From assembly GCA_900318145.1 (NCBI GenBank), contig ONJM01000018.1, forward strand, positions 1 through 64,000: DNA of 64,000 bases, in the 5' to 3' direction. The notes below the pieces were generated by a model that was given only the letters and a program-made list of their open reading frames with translations, had not been told where the DNA came from and made no database searches. A program made the position numbers and the translations under genes. Shown piece after piece: positions 34,078 through 41,765 of the stretch. The number at the start of each line of letters is the position of its first letter. Position 1 is the first letter of the stretch. This DNA comes from an uncultured Eubacteriales bacterium (GTDB lineage Bacteria; Bacillota; Clostridia; Christensenellales; Aristaeellaceae).

Positions 34078-35001
34078 ATGAAGACAGCGTTCCTCTTTTC
34101 CGGTCAGGGTGCACAATATCCCGGAATGATAAAAGATCTGTATGAAACGGAACCTGCGGTAAAAGCCGTATTTGATTCAGCGGATAAAGTGCTGAACCGG
34201 AAGATTTCCGAACTGTGTTTTTCCGGGACGCAGGAAGAGCTGAATCTGACGCACAATACACAACCCTGTGTGCTGGCGGCAGACCTTGCGGCGGGCATGT
34301 GCCTGAAAGCGCACGGAATAATGCCGGACGCGGCTGCGGGCTTTTCTCTCGGGGAGTATGCCGCGCTGGCCTTTGCGGGATCGATGAGCACAGATGAAGC
34401 TTTCAGGATTATTCAGATCCGTGCGGATGCCATGCAGGAAGCGGTGGCACCCGGGGAAGGAGCTATGGCTGCTTTTGTCGGCATTACTCCGGAACAGGCG
34501 GAGATAATCTGTGAACAGGCGGGAGCATATGTTGTTCCGGCAAATTATAACAGCCCGGTACAAACGGTCGTTTCGGGAACAGCCAAAGGCGTGGACAGAG
34601 CCTGCGAAATCGCGGAAGCGCAGGGATTTCGCTGTGTGAAGCTTGCGGTCAGCGCACCGTTCCATTGCAAACTGATGGAACCGGCAGCGATGAAACTGAA
34701 GGAGGTTTTTTCTTCCATTACGTTTTTGAAGCCCGCAATCCCTGTCTATATGAATGTAAACGGCAGGCAGCCGGAAGAAACGGACAATATTTCCGATTTG
34801 CTGGTGAAGCAGGCAATGAGTCCGGTGCGTTGGGTACAGACGCTGCAGAAAATGCGGGAGGACGGGATCGATACATTTATTGAGTGCGGTCCGGGACGGA
34901 CACTTTCCGGACTGGTCAAAAAGACACTGAAGGACGTTACGGTCCTGCGCGTGGAAGACAGCAAAACGCTGATGAACACGCTTGAAGCCATGAAAGCATG
35001 A
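34078..35001 (+). CDS. fabD: Malonyl-CoA:ACP transacylase (FabD-like)
   Basis: The 307-residue protein shows the FabD motifs: LFSGQGAQYPGM at the N-terminus, GFSLGEYAAL with the nucleophile serine, the IQIRADAMQEA arginine that binds the malonyl carboxylate, and SAPFHCKLM with the catalytic histidine. It loads malonyl from CoA onto an acyl carrier protein. Full length for the family. This is probably not the housekeeping copy, because it sits in a polysaccharide operon, next to its own KAS III, reductases, carrier proteins and a malonyl-CoA-forming transcarboxylase. The next gene overlaps by four bases. Confidence 0.85.
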   Translation: MKTAFLFSGQGAQYPGMIKDLYETEPAVKAVFDSADKVLNRKISELCFSGTQEELNLTHNTQPCVLAADLAAGMCLKAHGIMPDAAAGFSLGEYAALAFAGSMSTDEAFRIIQIRADAMQEAVAPGEGAMAAFVGITPEQAEIICEQAGAYVVPANYNSPVQTVVSGTAKGVDRACEIAEAQGFRCVKLAVSAPFHCKLMEPAAMKLKEVFSSITFLKPAIPVYMNVNGRQPEETDNISDLLVKQAMSPVRWVQTLQKMREDGIDTFIECGPGRTLSGLVKKTLKDVTVLRVEDSKTLMNTLEAMKA

Positions 35002-35624
35002 AGATTGAACAGTATGATTCCGGGCTTCTGCATTCAAACATGTATGTGATATTCGAGAACGGGCATGCGATTGTGATCGATCCGTCATTGAACACCGAGC
35101 CGGCTAGAGATCTTGAAATCGACTGGATTCTGCTGACGCATGAGCATTACGACCACATTTCCGGCGTGAACGCATGGAAGGAGAAAACACACGGGAAAGT
35201 CCTTTGTTCGGCAGCGTGCGCCGAAAGGATCCGGAATCCCAACAAAAACCTGGCCAGATTGTTTCCGGAGTTCTGTCAGCTGCAGACATGGATTGATCAT
35301 TATGAGGTTCCGGATACGGACAGAGGATACAGATGCTCCGCGGACGAAACATTTAGTGATGAAACGCGGTTTGTATGGCAGGGGCACCTGATACGGCTTC
35401 AGGAAATACCGGGTCATTCGCCGGGAAGCATAGGAATCTTTTTTGACCGGGATTGTTTTTTCTCCGGTGACAGCCTGCTGAAAAACCGGGAGATCGAACT
35501 GAGGTTTCCCGGCGGAAGCAGGGAACAATGGGCTCAGACGGGATTGGCCAGAATAGAAGCTGTTCCAAAGGGGACGATTATTTATCCGGGCCATTTTGAA
35601 AAATACAAATTAACGGAACACTAA
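34998..35624 (+). CDS. Metallo-beta-lactamase-fold hydrolase
   Basis: The 208-residue protein has the MBL fold signature THEHYDHISG (HxHxDH), then GHSPGSIGIFF, SGDSLL and a final YPGHFEKY histidine, giving a full metal site for one or two zinc or iron ions. In this context a thioesterase or glyoxalase II-like activity on an acyl thioester is the likeliest role (inference); MBL thioesterases occur in polyketide clusters. It is translationally coupled to FabD (ATGA overlap). Confidence 0.8.
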   Translation: MKIEQYDSGLLHSNMYVIFENGHAIVIDPSLNTEPARDLEIDWILLTHEHYDHISGVNAWKEKTHGKVLCSAACAERIRNPNKNLARLFPEFCQLQTWIDHYEVPDTDRGYRCSADETFSDETRFVWQGHLIRLQEIPGHSPGSIGIFFDRDCFFSGDSLLKNREIELRFPGGSREQWAQTGLARIEAVPKGTIIYPGHFEKYKLTEH

Positions 35625-35641
35625 GGGAGGATCACCACAGA

Positions 35642-36730
35642 ATGTCTGTTTTCAGGAGTGAGGGAATCGGAATCGCCGGAATTGCCTGCGCAGTTCCGAA
35701 AAATCATGTAGCAGTGGACAGTTTTATTCCTGTTTTCGGGGAAGAAGTTACTTCAAAGTTCACAGCCGGAACCGGAATAAAGGCAATGTATAAGGCCCTT
35801 CCGGAACAAACAGCCAGCGATCTGGCCGTGGCTGCGGCGGAAAATCTGTTTTCCCGCACAGATATCGGTAGAAATGAAATCGGAGCCATGCTGATGGTAA
35901 CCCAGTCCCCGGATTACCGCAGGCCTTCCAGCGCCAGCATTGTTCAAAAAAGGCTGGGGCTTCCGATCGACTGTTCCTGCATGGAGATCAATCTTGGCTG
36001 TTCCGGGTTTGTTTACGGTCTGCAGACGGCCATGTCGCTGATGAACAGTTCGGATATCCGTTACGCGCTTCTGCTTATGGGAGAGACGGCGTCCAAGCTG
36101 GTTGATCCGAAAGATAAATCCATCGTCATGATGTACGGCGACGCCGGAGCGGCGATTCTTCTGGCCAGGCAGCCGGAAGCAAAAACAACAACGCTGCTGC
36201 GGAGCGACGGCGACCGTTTTAAGGCGATTGTCCTGCCTGCCGGCGGATTCCGTGATATGTATCCGGGCCGGGAACGCTTTGTCTGCAGTGACGGAATCGA
36301 ACGTTCCCTTTATGATATTTTTATGGATGGAACCTCTGTGTTTTCTTTTTCCATTACGGATGTGCCGAAGGCGCTGAAAGATTATCTGGAAGCGACGGGT
36401 ACCGGCGCAGCGGATTATGACGCCTTTGTTTTCCATCAGGCCAATCAGTTTATTATCAATCAGCTGATCCGTAAAATGAAGCTGCCCAAAGACTGTGTTC
36501 CTGTTTCACTGGACCGTTACGGAAACACCGGCGGAATATCCATTCCGCTTACGCTTTGCGACGCGTTTGGAAAAGAAGATTCCGGCAAAAAGAGACTGCT
36601 GATGTGCGGTTTCGGTATCGGACTTTCCTGGGGTGTTTCCAATGCGGAGCTTGATACCGGAAAAGTGTATCCGATCATCGAGACGGAAGATTACTATGCG
36701 GAAGGGAAATTTGTTCCCGGAACATATTGA
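35642..36730 (+). CDS. 3-oxoacyl-ACP synthase III (FabH-like)
   Basis: A 362-residue KAS III with the catalytic triad visible: the cysteine in EINLGCSGFVYGL, the histidine in FVFHQANQFIINQL and the asparagine in RYGNTGGISIP. The C-terminal GFGIGLSWG is also typical. FabH-type enzymes condense an acyl-CoA primer with malonyl-ACP to give a 3-ketoacyl-ACP. It is slightly longer than housekeeping FabH (about 320). No FabF-type elongation enzyme is nearby, so a single condensation is the simplest reading. GGGAGG precedes ATG 35642. Confidence 0.85.
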   Translation: MSVFRSEGIGIAGIACAVPKNHVAVDSFIPVFGEEVTSKFTAGTGIKAMYKALPEQTASDLAVAAAENLFSRTDIGRNEIGAMLMVTQSPDYRRPSSASIVQKRLGLPIDCSCMEINLGCSGFVYGLQTAMSLMNSSDIRYALLLMGETASKLVDPKDKSIVMMYGDAGAAILLARQPEAKTTTLLRSDGDRFKAIVLPAGGFRDMYPGRERFVCSDGIERSLYDIFMDGTSVFSFSITDVPKALKDYLEATGTGAADYDAFVFHQANQFIINQLIRKMKLPKDCVPVSLDRYGNTGGISIPLTLCDAFGKEDSGKKRLLMCGFGIGLSWGVSNAELDTGKVYPIIETEDYYAEGKFVPGTY

Positions 36731-36743
36731 GGAAACGGAAACA

Positions 36744-37499
36744 ATGCGGAATCTGATTGATTTTTCAGGGAAAAAGATTATCGTTGCAGGCGCTTCATCC
36801 GGAATCGGCAGGCAGACAGCCATTGTGCTCAGCACAGTTGGCGCCCGGGTGATTTTGATTGCCAGGAGAGAGGAAAAGCTTCAGGAAACGCTACGGCTGC
36901 TTGAGGGAGAAGGGCACAGTTGTTACGCGGCGGATCTGAGCGATCTGGAGGGTATAGAACCTCTTTTCAAAAGAATTTATGAAGAGCAGGGCGCGTCAGA
37001 CGGCCTTGTTTACTGTGCGGGAATAAACTCGACTTTGCCTCTGCAGCAACTGAAGCCGCAAAAATTGCAGGATGTTTTTCAGACCAATTTTTTCGGGTTT
37101 ATTGAAACGGTCCGGCAGGCGGTACGGCGCGGAAGATTCAACGAAGGAATGCGGATCGTTGCTGTTTCTTCAAATGCAGCGATACGGGGAGACAAGGCGC
37201 ATACAGCATATTCTTCTTCGAAAGCGGCCATGAACGCGGCAGTCCGCTGCCTTGCAAAGGAGCTTGCAGACAAAGGAATCAATATAAACGCCGTTTCCCC
37301 TGCTGTAACAAACACAGAGATCTATCGGCAATATGCTTCTGAATCCAGCGACAGTGAAAAAGCCCTTATGGAGAGGCAGTATCTGGGACTGATTGAACCG
37401 GAGGATGTTGCGGATTCAATCGTTTTCTTGTTAAGTCCCGCCGCAAAAATGATCACAGGAACTGTACTTTTTGTGGATGGCGGATTATCATCAAACTAA
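36744..37499 (+). CDS. Short-chain dehydrogenase/reductase 1 (FabG-like)
   Basis: The 251-residue SDR has the NAD(P)-binding GASSGIGRQ, the NNAG-equivalent YCAGIN, catalytic Ser in VAVSSNAAIRG and Tyr-Lys in AYSSSKAAMNA. It ends with DGGLSSN, as is common in 3-oxoacyl-ACP reductases. The likely reaction is reduction of the 3-keto product of the KAS III to 3-hydroxyacyl-ACP. ATG 36744 with GAGGAAA is chosen over the long upstream extension, which overlaps the KAS III gene. The carrier protein gene follows within 20 bases. Confidence 0.8.
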   Translation: MRNLIDFSGKKIIVAGASSGIGRQTAIVLSTVGARVILIARREEKLQETLRLLEGEGHSCYAADLSDLEGIEPLFKRIYEEQGASDGLVYCAGINSTLPLQQLKPQKLQDVFQTNFFGFIETVRQAVRRGRFNEGMRIVAVSSNAAIRGDKAHTAYSSSKAAMNAAVRCLAKELADKGININAVSPAVTNTEIYRQYASESSDSEKALMERQYLGLIEPEDVADSIVFLLSPAAKMITGTVLFVDGGLSSN

Positions 37500-37518
37500 A
37501 AATGCAGGAGGTATTACC

Positions 37519-37740
37519 ATGTCTGAACAGGAAAAAATCGCAATGATCGAGGAAACGCTGGAGCTGGATGAGGGGACGCTGACGCCTGATACGGTACTGG
37601 CGGATGTGGATGAGTACGATTCCATGGCAAAGCTGTCCCTGATTGTTATGGCGGATGATGAATTCGGCGTTAAGCTCACCGGAGACATGATCAAGGGATT
37701 CAAAACTGTTGCTGATATACTCGCCGTGCTGGACAAGTAA
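37519..37740 (+). CDS. Acyl carrier protein 1
   Basis: A 73-residue acidic helical protein with the 4'-phosphopantetheine site EYDSMAKLSLIVMADDEFG (serine of DSM). Size and pattern fit an ACP. It lies directly after the reductase and before a second carrier protein. GCAGGAGG seven bases upstream fixes ATG 37519. Confidence 0.85.
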   Translation: MSEQEKIAMIEETLELDEGTLTPDTVLADVDEYDSMAKLSLIVMADDEFGVKLTGDMIKGFKTVADILAVLDK

Positions 37741-37759
37741 AGAATCGAGGATAATCAAG

Positions 37760-37999
37760 ATGGACAACCTGAAGAAATACAATGATGTGTTTTGCAGAGT
37801 TCTTGGCGTCAATGAATCCATGCTGAATGAAAAGTTCACTTTCAAGGATGTACCGCAATGGGATTCGGTGGCACATCTTTCCCTGATCTCCGAACTGGAG
37901 GATACGTTTGATGTGTTTTTTGAATCAGGGGATATTCTGCATTACGGATCCTATCTGAACGGAATAGAGATTCTGAAAAGATACGGTGTAGAGTTCTGA
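37760..37999 (+). CDS. Acyl carrier protein 2 (polysaccharide-cluster type)
   Basis: A 79-residue acidic protein with the phosphopantetheine motif QWDSVAHLSLISELEDTF. The W-DS-x-x-H pattern is that of carrier proteins found with acyl-AMP ligases in surface polysaccharide and secondary-metabolite clusters rather than of fatty acid synthase ACP. It follows ACP 1 by 19 bases with CGAGGA upstream of ATG 37760. Two different carriers suggest two acyl donors or a hand-over. Confidence 0.8.
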   Translation: MDNLKKYNDVFCRVLGVNESMLNEKFTFKDVPQWDSVAHLSLISELEDTFDVFFESGDILHYGSYLNGIEILKRYGVEF

Positions 38000-38112
38000 T
38001 AAGAATCCGGAAGAACAGACGGAACAGATTGAAAATGGACTTAGCTGTTCTGCGACAATATGCGGAATAAAAGAACCGGGAACAGATTCTTTTCCTGATG
38101 GAGGATATATCG

Positions 38113-38928
38113 ATGGGAGAAAAGTTTGGGAAAGGCAGCAATCTGGTATCGAAGGAAGAAGCAGAGTATGCAAGATACTTAAAAGAGAACTTTTATGATG
38201 CTGTAAACAATAATTCTCCAAAAGTTAATCCCCGGACCAGCTTTTATACAAAGTACGGCAAAAGAATGCTGGATCTTATTATTTCAATACCGGTTTTTCT
38301 GCTGCTTCTGCCGTTGAATCTTATTTTTGCCATATGTACTTTTTGCGATGTCGGCAGGCCGATTTTTTACAAACAGCAAAGAATCGGATTGGATGGGAAA
38401 CCGTTTACATTGGTGAAATTCAGAAATATGAACGAAAAACGGGATGCCGAAGGGAATTTGTTGCCTGCGAGTGAGCGTGTAACTAAGTTCGGACGTTTTA
38501 TGCGAAAACTGTCATTGGATGAATTGTTAAATTTCTGGAGTGTGATAAAAGGCGAGATGTCAATTATCGGTCCCAGACCGCTTCCTGCTTTTTTTCACCA
38601 GCGAATGACTGAACGGCACAACGCAAGGGTAAATGTAAGACCCGGACTTGAATGCCCGAGAATGATTTCAATCACAGAGGAAGAAACGGGTTATTATCAT
38701 GTTCAATTTGAAAATGATATCTGGTATGTGGAAAACATCAGTTTTCTGACAGATCTGAAAATGTTGTTCGGGCTTGTCAGAATGGTTTTTGACACTAAGG
38801 ACAGAACAAAACACGCGAATGTGAATGTGGGCGGGTCCTATTTTGTCGGATACAATGAAGAAGGAATTGCTTTAAGCCTGAGGCTCGCAAAGGAACAATA
38901 TCCACATGTTTCGGAGAAACAAGTCTGA
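38113..38928 (+). CDS. Initiating sugar transferase, catalytic domain with one membrane helix
   Basis: The 271-residue protein is a bacterial sugar transferase (WbaP/PglC-type polyprenyl-phosphate hexose-1-phosphate transferase). Features: YGKRMLDLIISIPVFLLLLP membrane re-entrant helix, PIFYKQQRIGLDGKPFTLVK, LDELLNFWSVIKGEMSIIGP with the conserved DE...GxMSxxGPRP motif, and RHNARVNVRPGLE. It moves a sugar phosphate from a nucleotide to undecaprenyl phosphate, the first step of repeat-unit assembly. It lacks the four-helix/Rossmann N-terminal part, which is found fused to a cupin at 31261. ATG 38113 is preferred to 38098 because GGAGG then sits eight bases away. Confidence 0.85.
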   Translation: MGEKFGKGSNLVSKEEAEYARYLKENFYDAVNNNSPKVNPRTSFYTKYGKRMLDLIISIPVFLLLLPLNLIFAICTFCDVGRPIFYKQQRIGLDGKPFTLVKFRNMNEKRDAEGNLLPASERVTKFGRFMRKLSLDELLNFWSVIKGEMSIIGPRPLPAFFHQRMTERHNARVNVRPGLECPRMISITEEETGYYHVQFENDIWYVENISFLTDLKMLFGLVRMVFDTKDRTKHANVNVGGSYFVGYNEEGIALSLRLAKEQYPHVSEKQV

Positions 38929-38976
38929 AACAGTATTTAGCTGGAATAATCAGTTCTACACAGAGGATGAGGAAGA

Positions 38977-39531
38977 ATGATATACCAAGGTATTGTTGAA
39001 GGAATCGGAATCAATCTGCGTCCGGTTGAGGAATCTGATGCTGAATTTACATACATGCTGCGTCAGGACAAAGAAAGAACAAAGTATGTTCACTCCGTAA
39101 GCGGAACTGTTGAAGATCAGCGGAACTGGATCAGAAATCAAAGAAAAAGGGAAGGGGATTACTTTTTCATTGTAGAGGATAAAGAGGGAAATCCCCTGGG
39201 AACCGTTGGATATTATGATCTTGAAGGCAAAAACGGAGAAATGGGGCGGATGGTAATCAACGGAAGTTATGCCCAAAACTGTGACGCGATCCTGCAACTC
39301 AGAAGATTTGCTTTTGAAATAATAGGAGCGGATTATGTGCGCTGTACAGCCGTGAATGGCAATAAGCCTGTTATTGCGCAGCTCAAAAGGCTTGGAGCGG
39401 TTCAGACCAGTTCGTATATTGATGAAAAGGATGGCTTTGAAGTGCTTGTTTTTCAGGTAAAACGTGAAGCTTATGAAGCAAGAAAAGACAAGATTCTGAA
39501 ACTGGTGCAAAGAAGCTATGAGATTGCCTGA
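38977..39531 (+). CDS. GNAT acyltransferase of the polysaccharide locus
   Basis: The 184-residue GNAT-fold protein has INLRPVEESDAEFTYMLRQD at the start, the acetyl-CoA region around GEMGRMVINGSYAQN, and NKPVIAQLKRLGAV near the end. The pyrophosphate loop is less canonical than in the 4020 protein. Its position in the 3-amino-sugar locus with carrier proteins makes it the candidate N-acyltransferase that loads the acyl group on the Fuc3N/Qui3N amine (inference; trimeric LbH enzymes are more usual). GAGGATGAGG precedes ATG 38977. Confidence 0.7.
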   Translation: MIYQGIVEGIGINLRPVEESDAEFTYMLRQDKERTKYVHSVSGTVEDQRNWIRNQRKREGDYFFIVEDKEGNPLGTVGYYDLEGKNGEMGRMVINGSYAQNCDAILQLRRFAFEIIGADYVRCTAVNGNKPVIAQLKRLGAVQTSSYIDEKDGFEVLVFQVKREAYEARKDKILKLVQRSYEIA

Positions 39532-39622
39532 ATCAGCAGAATAAACAATAGATATTCTGTTAAATTCTTTATACTTCCTGAATAACAGACAGTCAATTGA
39601 TTGCTGACATAGGAGCCAACTC

Positions 39623-41173
39623 ATGGATTATCAATGGCAGGAGAAAACGGAATACTTGCTGTCCAGAAGACAGGAAGTGCTTGCGGGCGGCGGCGAAGAC
39701 AGAATCGCCCGGCAGCATGAATCCGGAAAGCTTACGGCGAGGGAACGGATTGAGGCGTTATTCGACGACGGTACTTTTGTTGAAATAAATGACATGATTT
39801 CTTCCCGCGCCACAGATTTCGGGATGGACCGGAAAAAACGGACCGGCGACGGGGTAGTTACAGGATACGGCCGTATACATGGCCGTATCGCATTCGTTGC
39901 TTCCCAGGATTTTACAGTCGGCGGCGGTTCGCTTGGTGAAGCGCATGCCATGAAAATCTGCCGGGCGATGGATAAAGCGCTGGAAATGAAAGTACCGTTT
40001 ATTTCGATCAATGACAGCGGCGGGGCCAGAATTGAGGAAGGAATTGACAGCCTTTCCGGATATGCGGATATCTTTTACCGGAATACGATTGCTTCCGGTG
40101 TGATTCCACAGATTTCGGTGATTCTCGGACCGTGTGCCGGCGGTGCCTGCTATTCACCTGCTATTACCGATTTTATTTTCATGAATGAAGAAACCAGCCA
40201 GATGTACATTACCGGTCCGGCAGTCGTCAAGTCTGTTACGGGAGAAATCATTTCCTCATCGGATCTTGGAGGAGCGTCTGTACATAGTTCGGTGTCCGGT
40301 GTGTCTCATTTTGTTTACCCGGATGATCTTTCCTGTATCAACGGAGTCCGCCGTCTGATGGGATATCTTCCCCAGAACAACGGGGAAATCCCGATGACTG
40401 TTGAAGGACGAAAGACAGACCGTTCAGCTGTTCTTACTGACATTGTTCCGGGTGATTCCAAAAAGGCCTATGACGTCAGGCGGGTCATCGATGCCTTTGC
40501 GGATGCAGGCACTTTTTTTGAGGTTCAGCCGGATTTTGCGAAAAACCTGGTGGTCGGTTTCGCAAGATTATCCGGAGAAGTAATCGGTATCGTCGCAAAT
40601 CAAAGCCAGTATATGGCTGGTTCACTGGAGATCAACGCATCGGATAAGGGAGCCAGGTTCATCCGTTTCTGCGACTGCTTCAATATCCCGCTGCTGACGC
40701 TGGTGGATGTCCCCGCTTTTCTTCCGGGAAGCCAGCAGGAGCATGGGGGGATTATCCGCCATGGAGCGAAAATGCTCTTTGCGTATGCCGAAGCTACCGT
40801 CCCAAAGATCAGCCTGATTATGCGCAAAGCATACGGCGGCGCCTATATTGCCATGAACAGCAAGGGAATCGGGGCGGACATTGTATATGCCTGGCCGATT
40901 GCGGAGATTGCTGTCATGGGCGCGGCGGGAGCTGTTTCAATTATCGGGAAAAAAGAAATTGCCAAAGCGGAAGATCCGACAGCCAAAAAGGAAGAATTGC
41001 TGAATGCATATAACAGCAGGTTTATGAATCCGTATATTGCCGCGGAGCACGGTTATGTGGACGAGGTTATTTTACCGGAGGAAACCAGGGAGCGGATTGC
41101 CGGCGCGTTTCAGATGCTGAAAACAAAAAAACAGATCCGGCCGGTGAAAAAACACGGGAATATACCCCTGTAA
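39623..41173 (+). CDS. Carboxyltransferase, 12S-type (MmdA/PccB family)
   Basis: The 516-residue protein matches the acyl-CoA carboxyltransferase family of methylmalonyl-CoA carboxyltransferase 12S, MmdA and PccB. Landmarks are FTVGGGSLGEAHAMKICRAM, ISINDSGGARIEEGI, PCAGGACYSPAITDF (N-terminal oxyanion region) and, in the second crotonase domain, DVPAFLPGSQQEHGGIIRHG and RKAYGGAYIAM. It would transfer carboxyl between biotin and acetyl- or propionyl-CoA. No biotin carboxylase gene is nearby; the other transcarboxylase subunits follow directly. AGGAG precedes ATG 39623. Confidence 0.85.
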   Translation: MDYQWQEKTEYLLSRRQEVLAGGGEDRIARQHESGKLTARERIEALFDDGTFVEINDMISSRATDFGMDRKKRTGDGVVTGYGRIHGRIAFVASQDFTVGGGSLGEAHAMKICRAMDKALEMKVPFISINDSGGARIEEGIDSLSGYADIFYRNTIASGVIPQISVILGPCAGGACYSPAITDFIFMNEETSQMYITGPAVVKSVTGEIISSSDLGGASVHSSVSGVSHFVYPDDLSCINGVRRLMGYLPQNNGEIPMTVEGRKTDRSAVLTDIVPGDSKKAYDVRRVIDAFADAGTFFEVQPDFAKNLVVGFARLSGEVIGIVANQSQYMAGSLEINASDKGARFIRFCDCFNIPLLTLVDVPAFLPGSQQEHGGIIRHGAKMLFAYAEATVPKISLIMRKAYGGAYIAMNSKGIGADIVYAWPIAEIAVMGAAGAVSIIGKKEIAKAEDPTAKKEELLNAYNSRFMNPYIAAEHGYVDEVILPEETRERIAGAFQMLKTKKQIRPVKKHGNIPL

Positions 41174-41187
41174 CAGGAGGCGCCGGG

Positions 41188-41367
41188 ATGGAAACAGAAA
41201 TGATCGTGGCGATGGCCGTCGCGGCGATTGCAGAGGAAACAGGAACAGATCCCAGGCAGGTGATTGTTCATTCCTTCAAAGAGATACAGAAAAGCAGCCT
41301 GGAAAAATACATTGCGGATCATCATCTGTCCTATCATAAGTACCAGCTGGAGGATCATCACGAATGA
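41188..41367 (+). CDS. Small transcarboxylase/decarboxylase accessory subunit, MmdE/OadG-tail-like
   Basis: This short 59-residue gene is fixed by AGGAGG seven bases before ATG 41188 and by an ATGA overlap with the biotin carrier at 41364. It has no membrane segment. The first half, [10 protein letters not shown]-like followed by [10 protein letters not shown], resembles the cytosolic C-terminal tail of OadG/MmdD and the small MmdE subunit of methylmalonyl-CoA decarboxylase; the second half is His-rich ([16 protein letters not shown]). It may stabilise the complex. The family link is from memory. Confidence 0.6.
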   Translation: METEMIVAMAVAAIAEETGTDPRQVIVHSFKEIQKSSLEKYIADHHLSYHKYQLEDHHE

Positions 41368-41756
41368 GTAAATATCGGATTACGATTGAGGGAAAAGTTT
41401 ACGAGATGGAAATCGAGCTTTTGCCGGAGGACAGCATGGTACCCGCTCCGAAAAAAGAGGCGTTTAAGGAATTCCGCGGCGCGGACAAGGATACAACCGT
41501 TCGTATTATTGATCCTTCCGCGCAGAAAACAACGATCAATGAAACCGGAGCCGTAACCAGTCCGATGCCCGGGACGGTGATCAGAATTCTCAAATCAGAG
41601 GGTGAGACGGTAAAAAACGGTGAAGTTGTTCTGGTTCTGGAAGCAATGAAAATGGAAAACGAAATCTACGCTCCCAAAGACGGCAGGATCCTGAAAATGG
41701 AATGCTCCCCAGGCAGTACTGTTGCCGGCGGGGAAACGCTGTTTGAAATCGGATAA
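41364..41756 (+). CDS. Biotin carboxyl carrier protein, 1.3S-type
   Basis: The 130-residue protein has an N-terminal [18 protein letters not shown] domain, a linker, and a biotinyl domain (about 60-130) with [12 protein letters not shown] and the biotin-lysine motif EAMKMENEI. It shuttles carboxyl between the 5S-type and 12S-type subunits. This layout matches the transcarboxylase 1.3S and decarboxylase carrier proteins rather than a long AccB. It is coupled to the previous small gene. Confidence 0.9.
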   Translation: MSKYRITIEGKVYEMEIELLPEDSMVPAPKKEAFKEFRGADKDTTVRIIDPSAQKTTINETGAVTSPMPGTVIRILKSEGETVKNGEVVLVLEAMKMENEIYAPKDGRILKMECSPGSTVAGGETLFEIG

Positions 41757-41765
41757 GAATAATAT

